Origin: Manihot esculenta
Taxonomy: Eukaryota > Streptophyta > Magnoliopsida > Malpighiales > Euphorbiaceae
Direction: 5' to 3'
DNA length: 64,000 bases
NCBI RefSeq assembly: GCF_001659605.2
Contig: NC_035167.2
Coordinates: forward strand, 3,906,001 to 3,970,000
This document shows, piece after piece, positions 24,385-34,364 of the stretch (position 1 is its first letter; the number at the start of each line of letters is the position of its first letter). The position numbers and the translations under genes were made by a program. The notes under the pieces are model-generated. The model ran no database searches. It saw only the letters and a list, made by a program, of their open reading frames with translations, and was not told the DNA's origin.

Positions 24385-24389
24385 ATAAG

Positions 24390-25099
24390 TGTATCTAAAT
24401 AAATATGAAAAACCTTCTACACTCCTAATTTTCAATTTCCATGTAAAAAAATATATTATATTTTTAATTATCGATTCAATTAGTTCAGATTAATCGATTT
24501 ATCAATTAATTCGATTTAATCTGGATTTAATATCCATCTAGATAAATAAAAAAATTATTTACCTAGAAATAAGTTAAAATAGTTAAGTAAAATAAATATA
24601 AATAATTAAATTTTTTGTCTTTTATTAATCATAGTTAATATTTTTAATTTTGTCTAATTTAATTTAATTTTAATAATTAGTATTAATTATAGTCAAAAAT
24701 TTATTTTGAAATATAAATTTTATTGATGAGTGTAATTAATATAAAAGGTTTTTTTTATTTATTTTGAGTTAATATTTTTTTTTTCAGATTGGACTGTATA
24801 TATAAAATTTATATATGTCTCAATTAAGATTATGATATAATTACTATTAGCATTTAAAATTAAGTTAAATTAGATAAAATTAAAAATATTGACTATAATT
24901 TATAAAAGAAGAAAAAAATTTATTATTTTTATTATTTTGCCTAAATTAAATAGAATATACATAAAAGGGACTAATATTATTAAAATTATACAAATAATCT
25001 TGTTGATCTATATCTATCGTTGATCAAGTTCATCCGTTAAACTTTTTCTTTTTTTTAATGGTAGCGAATTTTGAAATAAAGTGATATTTCAAGATGAAG
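24390..25099. other. AT-rich intergenic DNA, no gene seen
   Basis: This is A/T-rich low-complexity sequence between the solo LTR and the LINE scrap. Nothing recognisable is in it. Confidence 0.6.
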
Positions 25100-25247
25100 C
25101 AGAGGATTTTAATAGAGTGAACTCTTCTGTCACCTCCACCCTCGCAATGGCTGAAGTTGAATATTGATGGCAGTGTAATGGGCGGAGATAGACTAGCCTA
25201 CGGTGGTTGTCTGATTTGTAAGGAAGTTGGACAATGGATGGGAGGCA
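25100..25247 (+). pseudogene. LINE-type RNase H fragment
   Basis: The forward frame around 25130-25245 reads PPPSQWLKLNIDGSVMGGD and LAYGGCLICKEVGQWMGG. This matches the start of the RNase H domain found at the 3' end of plant L1-type LINE ORF2 (W-KLN-DGS, then the GG-I motif). It is cut off abruptly where the reverse-strand copia gag sequence begins, near 25248. Only this scrap of the element is present. A host RNase H-like gene fragment is a less likely alternative. Confidence 0.65.
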
Positions 25248-26166
25248 TCACAAGTAATTTCATAACACTGAGGTGTATGATGACCCGACTTACCACATAT
25301 AAAACAATGTCATTTTTTTTAGAGGTGGAATTATTAAACTTAGGTTTATAATCAGATTTCTTATTTTCGTATCTGTTATTCGATTTATACATTTTTTCTT
25401 GTACAAGATTTGCTCTTATAGTTAACTTTTTATCTTTTGCAGCTTCAAGTTCCCTCTTGTTTGCATCTTCAATGATGGTATGGGTGATGAGATCTGACAG
25501 TGTCAACTGTTTATGCTTGTATTTCAATTGTTGCTTGTAGTCATTCCAGAAATTTAGTAATTTTTCTATCAGCAGTCCAGCCACAAATTCATCTTGTAGA
25601 GTGATATTTTCTACTCTAAGATCTTCTATAAGTTTATGGTACTTATTGATTTGTATTTTGATATCTTTTTCTTTAATCATTTCCCATTTATAAAAATTGC
25701 CATTTGCAAATTTTTGTTTTCTAGTATTCTTAGCAGTATATTTCAGATTCATTGAATCTCATATTTCCTTGGTTTCTTTGTAGGAACAGTAGACATCAAA
25801 GATATCGTTAGAAAGAGTACTGATAATTGTATGCCTACATATCTTATTAGAATAGGCCTAGATTTCATGCAATTTTGGATCAATAGCAGGTACAGGTTTT
25901 GATTCTGTGATTGCTGAAGCAACACCATGCATGTCAAGTATTGAACAAATTCTCTCTTGCCATCTTTTAAAATTTTGACCCGAGAAAACCTCAATTTTCG
26001 AGATGTCAGGAAAATGTTTAGCATATGGTACAGCAGGCAGAAGAGACCCACCATTTGCAGCAGTAAGAAGCGTGGTGGCAGGAAGAAAAACAGAAGCAGA
26101 GGCAGTGATAATGTCATTGAAAGTAGGCAGTGCAGAAATAGAGACAGTAACAACATTTGATTCCAT
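25248..26166 (-). pseudogene. Ty1/copia gag, broken
   Basis: The reverse-strand reading starts at an ATG at 26166 (MESNVVTVSIS) and continues through FSGQNFKRWQERI, KFANGNFYKWEM, LLIEKLLNFWNDYKQQLK and LSDLITHTIIEDANKRE, all typical of copia-type gag. In-frame stops occur at about 25858 and 25753. A frameshift in an A-run near 25315 precedes a proper zinc knuckle (C-FI-C-GKSG-H-HTPQ-C, 25306-25265) in another frame. No protease, RT or integrase follows: the sequence ends at the LINE scrap. It is a truncated, non-functional element. Confidence 0.82.
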
Positions 26167-26191
26167 TTGTGTAAAGCTAAATCCTTAAAAT

Positions 26192-26689
26192 TGTTGAAAA
26201 AATAGGATAAATTAATGAAATTTGAGACGTGTTGAACACTGTTCTTAACGATTTATTTTGTAATCCTCCAAGATTAAACAGGTTCTTCTGTTATTTATTT
26301 CCAAGATCAGGATAACAATAATTTATCTTTAATTTATAACCCATCAGAAAACACAGAGGAAAGAAAGAATAAAGTAGAAAAATGAGTGTCTCTATCTTTA
26401 TAAAGATGAAAGCTATTTATAGTGGAAAAAATGACCGTTATAAGCGGTTATAAACATTTTGAGATAATATAATAAAATCATAACGGTCAGATTTAATAGT
26501 AGATTTAAATCTCATAAATAAAATCTTTAATGGTCATAAAGTTTTCAACGACCATAAAATTTTTAATAACCATAAAATTTTCAACGACCATAAAATCTCT
26601 AATGACTATAAAATACCATAAAATTTTTAACGATCATAAAATCTTTAATGGCCATAAAATCTTTTGAAATCTAAATTAATTTTACAACA
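26192..26689 (-). repeat. Probable copia 5' LTR
   Basis: Upstream of the copia gag (reverse strand) a segment of about 0.5 kb begins TGTTGTAAAATTAATTT at 26689 and ends TTTTTTCAACA near 26192. It contains many short repeats of CCATAAAATTTT and AACGACC at 26500-26660 and a TATTTATAG box. The ends are inferred from the TG...CA rule and from the flank at 26690, which matches the 3' flank of NPF copy 3. There is no second LTR in the window. Confidence 0.55.
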
Positions 26690-27390
26690 GGATTAGGTAT
26701 TTTACAAAATAATTATTGAGGTTTGGCAAAAGCTGTAACCTAATCCATGCTTTTTAGTAAGAATTATAATTTAATCCTTTATGTTTCAATTGGTTAATAA
26801 GTAGTCCTTATTAAATTTACAGATCCTCAACTATAAATCATATCAACCCAAATATGAAGAATTAAATTGTTATAAATATAAAAAATAAAGCAACGAAACT
26901 ATTAAAAAAATGAAATATAAACTATTATGACAAAATGAAATATCATATATTAAATTGTTTCTCTTAGAAAATGGAGATTAAATTGTAATTTCAATTAAAA
27001 ACTGTTAGAAGCATGCTTCAATTGATAATAATTTTTACGTATTGTTCAACTTCATGGTTATTTTATGAGTTTGATATAATTATAATCACATAGATCTGCT
27101 CAAAATTATGTATTTTAAATTTCACAAATTAATTATTTATTTTAATTTAAATGAATGAAGAAAAGGAAGCAAGTGAGACCAAATCTCATATCACACAATG
27201 AAGGAGAAAAAGAAGGACTTATAAGTTGGGCGGAGCCTAATATTTTAAAATATTTTTTTAAAAAAACCACCTTATCAAATTTAATTAAATTCTAATTTAG
27301 TCTAACACTCTCACTTTATACAGACTTAGACTAATTAAAATAAATAGATCAAGAATTCAAACTTGTTTATTTCCTACACTCCGTGAGATT
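26690..27390. repeat. Duplicated 3' flank of NPF copy 2
   Basis: The segment 26690-26850 (for example TTGAGGTTTGGCAAAAGCT and TTTCAATTGGTTAATAA) recurs at about 59230-59400, downstream of NPF copy 3. The duplicated unit therefore includes DNA beyond the gene's 3' end. The rest is AT-rich with no gene. Confidence 0.7.
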
Positions 27391-27394
27391 TTGA

Positions 27395-27925
27395 AATCGT
27401 TGTTCTAGAATAGCAAATATTACTATAAAACATAAGATTTCGAAACTATGGTGGATCGGATCCACCTAAGAATTATTGTTGTAGAATGGTAAATATCAAC
27501 TACAAAATGTAAGATTTCGAAACTACGGTGGATCGGATCCACCTAAGAATGATTGTTCTAGAATGGCAAATATCACTACAAAACGTAAGATTTCGAAACT
27601 ACGGTGGATCGAATCCACCTAAGAATCGTTGTTCTCGAAACTACGGTGGATCGGATCCACCTAAGAATGATTGTTCTAGAATGGCAAATATCACTACAAA
27701 ACGTAAGATTTCGAAACTACGGTGGATCGAATCCATCTAAGAATCGTTGTTCTAGAATGGCAAATATCACTACAAAACGTAAGATTTTGAAACTACAGTG
27801 AATCAGATTTACCTAAGAATTGTTGTTCTAAAATGGTAAATATCAACTACAAAACGTAAGATTTCAAAACTACGGTGGATCGGATCCACCTAAAAATTGT
27901 TGTTCTAGAATGTCAAATATCAACT
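27395..27925. repeat. Minisatellite of about 75-bp units next to NPF copy 2
   Basis: Six to seven tandem units, one of them shortened, each contain TTGTTCTAGAATGGCAAAT, ACAAAACGTAAGATTTC and the inverted repeat GGTGGATCGGATCCACC. NPF copy 3 has only a single degraded unit at the same place (about 59545-59625). The array directly adjoins the stop codon of copy 2 and so occupies its 3' UTR or just beyond. Confidence 0.88.
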
Positions 27926-28538
27926 ACAGAAAAAATGTGCTGGACCGCCGGGGAAGCTTCTTGTTGGCCATGTCATCACGATCTCCTTCAAGGGAGCGCC
28001 ACCTCTTATACAGATTATTTCTCGTCTTATTAGTTATTTCAGAGCTTGTGGAAGTCAAAACAATCGCAAACTCTGCATCACCAGCTTCAATATCCCTCAC
28101 AATCTGGGGAGTGGATTCCTTCCATGAATATATGCATGCAACCAGCACGTAAAACAACAGATTGCCACAGCTTAGTGCAGCTAGCTTAATGTAATACTTA
28201 TCAAGGCGACTTTCATTAACACTATCTCCAAAATAACCTTTGAATGTAACCACACAAATCACACTCAAGAACTTTCCAATACCCATAACACAATCGTTCA
28301 ATGATGATTCATAATGCTTCATAGATTCATCTACTTGACTGTAAAAAAATTCACATAGCCCATCACGAACCAGCCCTTCCAGGATTCCAAGCAATATAAA
28401 CTGTGGAAATAGCCAATACGCGCTCATTGAAGTTGTTAAATTATCAATAGAGTTCAATCTGAGAACCTCAACCTTGTAAGCCGTAACACAACACAATATT
28501 GAGCACATCATCCCCAGGCCAATTCTCAAGAGTACTAT
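27924..28538 (-). pseudogene. NPF copy 2, last exon, 3' part
   Basis: On the reverse strand this encodes the C-terminal membrane half of an NPF transporter: RIGLGMMCSILCC, WLFPQFILLGILEGLVRDG, FFYSQVDESMK, SVICVVTFKGYFGD and LLFYVLVACIYSW, ending with a stop at 27924. It closely matches the last exon of NPF copy 3. The exon is interrupted at 28538 by element G3 and continues at 46026. The frame is open on both sides of the insertion, so the exon was intact when G3 arrived. Confidence 0.9.
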
Positions 28539-30773
28539 TGTAACGACCCGAAAATCGGACCGCTACCGGCGCTAGGATCCAGATCGACTTAAGGTCGCCG
28601 GGACCCGTAGCAAGCCTACCATACTCTCTGTGTACCTGTAAAATCCCATACATGATCAGACATAACCTGTAAACCTCTGCCATCTCATACCATGGTTCAA
28701 CCTGTGCATGCACTAACTCTGTACACAGACTCCCCTTGTCAGAGCACTCATCAAAGCTCTAACTGAGTCCACACAGTATATATGAAACCTGGTCATACAT
28801 GCTCGTCAACTAGACATATACATAACAGACCATGTAAACAAAGGGATTTACATTACATCTGGGTCAAGCACAATACTATACAAAACCATTACAACTCTTC
28901 ACATCATTATTTTTCTTTACATCATTACATGTCCACACTAGGCTATTACACATCTCTTACTCTTTCTCTTCCTGTACCCTACTAGACTCCCCTGCACACT
29001 GAACCTGCAAAACTAGGTTAGGGGAGAGGGGTGAGCTATAAAGCCCAGTGAGTAGAAACACTGAAAACAGTTCATTAATTATATGCTCTCATGAAATGCA
29101 TCACATCACAAACATTTCATATTACGGATGGACATGACCACTAAAACTCCCTCCAATGTCAGTATGCTTGGCCCGGCCAGGTCTTATAACCTCTATATGC
29201 CTGGCCCGGCCAGGTCTTACAACATCTGTATGTCTGGCCCGGCCAGGTCTTACAACATCTGTATGCCTGGCCCGGCCAGGTCTTACAACATCTGTATGCC
29301 TGACCCGGCCAGGTCTTACAACATCTCTAGGGCTATTGGAGTCACCTTGGTCCATCCATATCATCATCGTCATCATATTATGCAATGCGTCATATTCGTG
29401 AAACTAGTGCAATCAACCTACTATAAACATCATGATGCATGAACATGCTTGAGGCATTTAATTTTTTTAAAATAAAGATGAAGTTGAGTTCTACTCACCT
29501 CTGGCTGACTCTGGTCTAACTTGGTTAACTCTGGTGCAGTGCTCACTGCTGGTTTCTTTGGTTCCTCTGGTCTGTAGACACACAGATGGACTCAAATGAG
29601 GGACCAAACTAACTCAAGAACATCTCTAGCAAACTCCCCAAAACCCCCTTAAAAGATCATAAAACAATCACATAAAGCATGCAAAAGAAGGCTGGACAGG
29701 GCACTTTCGGCGGCCGAAAGTCCCTTCCAGAGACGAAACTCAAGCACCTTCGGCGGCCGAACTTTTACTGTCGGCAGCCGAACCCTTTCGGGGGCAAGTT
29801 TCGGGGGCTGAAAGGCACTCCAGAGACGAAAGTCCCTAACCTTCGACTGCACCTTCGGCGGCCGAAACCCCTCTCCAGAGTCGAAAGTCTAAACTTTCAG
29901 GGGCAAGCTTAGGCAAGCTTAGGCAGTCGAAACCACCTCCTTAGCATGTTCGGCGGCCGAACCTTCCTTCGGCGGCCGAAACTGGATTTTTCAGTTAGGC
30001 AGAAACTTGTTCTGCTTCATGCAACCGTGCCCAGACTTAACTCAAAACATGCAACCACAAACCACAACCTGCATATACGTAAGTATAGGCACAAAGGGGT
30101 CCAAAACTAACTTAAAACCCCAAACAAACAACATCAAAACATCACATAAGCATGCTTTTACACAAAACTCACATAAAGCCTACTTAACCTAAACATGCAT
30201 ATCTACCCATCAACCTTCATAAAACCTTCATAAAACTTGATAAAAAGCTAGGGATCTTCACTTACCTCTTGAAAACAAGAGGATAGGCGATCCCAACGTG
30301 GAGATATGGAGAAACAAGCTTCCCAAGTCTCCAGACTTCAAAACTTTGCTCTTTTGCTTAAAACCTTCAAAACAACATCCAAACTTCTCAAAATCATGAA
30401 AGATTTAAGGGAAAACATAAAAATCACATGAGGAAGGAGAGGAACACACCTATGGCGGCTGATGGATGAAAATTCTATCCATTTCACCGACATGTGGCCT
30501 TTTATAGGTGGCTGGCCAGACCACCTTCAGCGGCCAAACGTGTTTCCGAAACCATGCAAGGTTCGGCGGCCGAAACTCACTTTCGGCGGCCGAACTTGCC
30601 ATTTCCTTCCTTTGTGTTTTCCATTCAAAAAACCCATTTGCTTTATACTTAAAACATAAAAACAACTTTAAAACACTTAGAAAACATATGTATTACCCTT
30701 CTAGAGGGTTCCGACACCCGAAATTCCACCGGACTACAGGAATTCCGATGCCAGACTCTAGCCGGGTATTACA
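28539..30773 (-). repeat. G3 3' LTR
   Basis: This is 2235 bases with the ends of the family. It holds five units of about 33 bases around GCCTGGCCCGGCCAGGTC (29165-29325), whereas the other G3 LTR has three. TTCGGCGGCCGAA-type palindromes lie at 29700-29980 and 30550-30600. Confidence 0.93.
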
Positions 30774-30846
30774 TTCTCCCCCCCTTAAGAACATTCGTCC
30801 CCGAATGGTCCTCAAACAACTAAACACATAAAAGGAAGAACTAACC

Positions 30847-32077
30847 TTAAAAAAGATATGGGTACTGCTGAAACATAAACTCCTGTGTCTCCCAGGTGCA
30901 CTCTTCTAGATTATGGTGGTTCCACAGGACTTTCACCATTGGGATTTTCTTGTTTCTCAGCTTTCTGATCTGTGTGTCCAGAATCCTCACTGGCTGCTCT
31001 ACATAGGTAAGATCTCCAAGGATCTCCACCTCAGGCTCACTGAGAACCTTACTCGGATCTGAGACAAATTTCCTTAACATAGAAACATGGAAAACCGGGT
31101 GAATCCTTTCCATAGAAGGAGGTAAATCCAGCTTGTACGACACATTCCCGATCTTCTACAAGATCTCAAAGGGTCCAATGTACCGTGGAGCTAGCTTACC
31201 CTTCTTTCCAAAACGAACCACTCCTTTCATTGGAGACACCTTTAGCAATACCATATCACCCTCCTGAAACTCTAGCTGCTTCCTGCGAACGTCTGCATAG
31301 CTTTTCTGCCTGCTCTGAGCAGTTCTGATTCTTTCTCTGATAAGGGGCACCATTCTGCTGGTAATCTCCACTAACTCTGGCCCTGCAAGAGCAGCTTCTC
31401 CTACTTCTTCCCAGCAAACAGGTGATCTACACTTCCTCCCATACAAAGCTTCATAAGGAGCCATCCCAATGCTAGCATGATGGCTGTTGTTGTAGGCAAA
31501 CTCTACCAAAGGTAGGTGCTGCCTTCAAGAACCGCCAAAGTCTAACACACACATCCTGAGCATATCTTCTATGGTCTGGATGGTCCTCTCTGACTGTCCG
31601 TCAGTCTGTGGATGGAAGGCAGTGCTAAAATCCAACCTTGTGCCCATAGCTTCTTGCAGACTCCGCCAAAACCTGGAGGTGAACTGAGGTCCTCTGTCTG
31701 ACACTATAGACACGGGAACCCCATGCAACCGCACTATCTCTTCCACATACACCTGTGCTAACTTGTCCACTGAGTAGTACTCCTAACAGGAATGAAGTGA
31801 GCAGATTTAGTCAGTCTGTCCACAATCACCCATATGGAGTCTAACCTGTTGGACGCTGCCGGTAACCCCACCACAAAATCCATAGCTATGTTCTCCCATT
31901 TCCACTCTGGAATCGGTAGTGGGTTAAGCATTCCAGCCGGCTTCTAATGTTCCAGTTTCACCCTCTGGCAAACCTCACAGGCAGACACAAACTGTGCCAC
32001 TTCTCTCTTCATCGCTGGCCACCAATACACTCTCTTTAGGTCCTGATACATTTTGGTGGCTCCTGGGTGAACACTTT
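30847..32077 (-). pseudogene. G3 pol, integrase and chromodomain-like part, broken
   Basis: Reverse-strand pieces encode, from 32077 downward: [17 protein letters not shown] and the CEVC zinc-finger end, the integrase core ([28 protein letters not shown]), the C-terminal domain ([14 protein letters not shown]) and the tail ending at 30847. Breaks: TAG at 31944-31946 where sisters have CAG; a one-base deletion near 31780; TGA at 31525-31527 in place of a Trp codon; and TAG at 31156-31158 in place of a Gln codon. The upstream half of this frame lies beyond the G2 insertion, at 39236 and above. Confidence 0.9.
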
Positions 32078-32970
32078 TGTGATACCCGGCTAGACTCCGG
32101 TATCGGAATTCCTACCGTCCGGTGGAATCTCGGATGTCGGAGACCTCTAGAAGGGTAGAACCATGTTTTTATAAAATGTTTTAATGTGTTTTATGTTTTA
32201 AGCATGAAAGAAAATGAGTTTTTGCATGAAAATAGCATTGGAGGAAAACTCAGGTTCGGCCGCCGAACATGCATGCATTTCGGGTGTGCCTTAGGCCCCC
32301 GAAGGCATAAGTGAGGGAAGTCCAGGTTCGGCCGCCGAACCTCAAGTTCAGCCGCCGAACATGGCATGCATGCGGGGACACTTTTGGCTCCCGAACATGG
32401 CCTGGCCAGCCACTATAAAGGGGTCCTTTAGCCGAAATGGGCGAGCTTTTCTCCCCATTTTCGGCCAAAGTGAGTTCTCCGCCGTCCCTCACCAATCTTT
32501 GATGTTCTTCCTCTAAATCTTTCAAGATTTTCATTTGTTTTAACTTTGTTTTGAAGATTTGAGCTTTTGAGCAAAGTTTTGGAGCTTGAAGGTTCAAGAA
32601 CCCAATCTCTCCCACCTCTGAGTTTTAGGTCGTCTCTCTCTCGATCTTCAAGAGTTAAGAGCCGATCTTAAGCTCATTGTATGTTTTAAGTAAGTTTTAA
32701 GTAGATCTATGGGGGTAGAATGCATGTTTAGGTTATGGTTATGTTTATGGGTTTAATTTCTTGAACAATGTGGATGCTTGATGTGTTGTAGATGGGGTTT
32801 ATGATGGTTTGAGGCCCCTAGGAACATGTATGCTTGTGTATGTATGTTGTTGATCATGTATGGGATTATACAGGTTTACAGGTTATATGTCAGGCTTGCT
32901 ACGGGTCCCGGCGGCCTTAAGCCGATCTGGATCTTAGCACCGGTAGCGGTCCGATTTTTGGGTCGTTACA
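32078..32970 (+). repeat. G2 5' LTR (short form)
   Basis: This is 893 bases, ending GGGTCGTTACA directly before GAG and the primer binding site. A TATAAAG box lies at 32414-32420. Compared with the G1 LTR, about 1.3 kb is missing (the part corresponding to roughly 4705-6045 of G1): the sequence passes from GTATGTATGTTG directly to TGATCATGTATGGGATT. Confidence 0.93.
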
Positions 32971-32973
32971 GAG

Positions 32974-32991
32974 TGGTATCAGAGCCCTAGG
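32974..32991 (+). other. G2 primer binding site (initiator tRNA-Met)
   Basis: TGGTATCAGAGCCCTAGG lies three bases after the 5' LTR. The first 12 bases match the usual plant site complementary to the 3' end of initiator tRNA-Met, which primes minus-strand synthesis. The G3 counterpart is on the reverse strand at 43161-43144. Confidence 0.92.
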
Positions 32992-33242
32992 TTCATATGG
33001 TCGGACCTAGAGTGTCGGGCTCATAGATGTTATAGAAGGTCAAGCACAATAGGAAAGATCATGTCCACTAGGATAGGATGTGGATTCCTGTCTTGTATGA
33101 TGATGTGAAATGCCATGATAATATGCATGTGCATTGATGATATGCTATGATATATGATGTATGTGATGAGGGTTCATGTGTGCCCACATGAACTATATGA
33201 TGCTAATGTTTGTTTGATATGTGCTGTTTTTCAAAAAACAGG

Positions 33243-34364
33243 ATGAGAGGGACTCGTCGATCTGCACGATTGACTGGAGTACCACCTGAGGATGAGGGCA
33301 TGAGCGCCCGTCCTCCAGCATTGCCTAGGGCAATGTCTAGTAGATCTAACAGAGAAAGAGCAGTGAGAGACCCTAGAAGGTCTTTGGATCTGGGTAGAAG
33401 CAGATCAGTGAGGGGAACAGTTCAGGGAGGAATGTCAGAGGATATGGGGAATGATATGGAAGTAGAGCAGAGAAGGGATGGCAGTTTGGGAGTTAGTATG
33501 TCAGAAGAAGGTATGGGAGAGTCCCAAGGAGGCACTCAGGTCTCGGGATTTGTTCAGCCACCCCACTACCCACACTTCTCACAACATCCCGGGTATTCGA
33601 TGGGAGGTACATCGGATTACCCTAGCTTTACCCCTTATCCCACACACATGCCCTACCCACCTTACTACCCACCATACTCACAGTACCCGATGTATCCACC
33701 TCCACCCTACTATCCAAATCCAGCAAACCCTACCACAGAAAATGTTGCACCTTCTCCACCAACAGCAGAAACCCCAGTTCCAGAAACCCAATTACCTAGG
33801 CCTAGCTCATCTGGTAGGAGCAAGGTCAAGATGACTGAATATATGAAGCTGGGTGCTCCCCAGTTTGAGTCAGGTGATGACCCATTTGTGTATCTTGAGA
33901 GGGTCAAGACTATTACCGAGGAATTAGGGGCGGATGACAGTAGAGCCATCCAGATGGCTGGGTTCACATTAAAATGCAAGAAAGCCCGAGAGTGGTTTAA
34001 GAATTACGTGAACCCGAGGGTGGACAGCATGTCTTGGAAAGAGTTTGCAAACGAGTTTGCAGGATGGACTTTTCCCGATAGATCAAGGGAGCTGAAGATG
34101 ATAGAGTTTGAACAGTTGAGGCAGACGGATGAAATGAGTGTAGAGGAGTACACCGACAGATTTTTGGAGCTGTTGCCTTTTGCTGGGCAAAGTCTGGATA
34201 CAGATTCGAAGAGGTCAAGGAGGTATGTCATGAAACTTCATTCCAGGTATTCCTCCTTGATTCAGTCAGTGGACAGGGAGACCTTCCATGCCATAGTAGA
34301 TATGGCCAGGAAGATGGAGGTCAGTGCTATCGTTCAGGGGACAGTTAAACAGACAGTGGCATAG
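33243..34364 (+). pseudogene. G2 gag, ended early by a stop codon
   Basis: The start chosen is the ATG at 33243 (MRGTRRSARLTG), which is shared with G3, rather than the in-frame ATG at 33210. The N-terminal region is charged, followed by a Pro/Tyr-rich stretch (YPSFTPYPTHMPYPPYYPPY, about residues 125-175). The retrotransposon gag core follows (AREWFKNYVNPRVDSMSW, FANEFAGWTFPD, LRQTDEMSVEEY). TAG at 34362-34364 stands where G3 has CAG. The frame continues beyond it (34365-34622) to the zinc knuckles, where the first Cys of the CCHC motif is replaced (A-Y-F-R-C-G instead of C-Y-R-C-G). Confidence 0.9.

Noticed and set aside
29122..29442. Short frames with repeated RPGRARHTDVV or CLARPGLTTS
   Set aside because: They come from the LTR minisatellite on each strand and are not genes.
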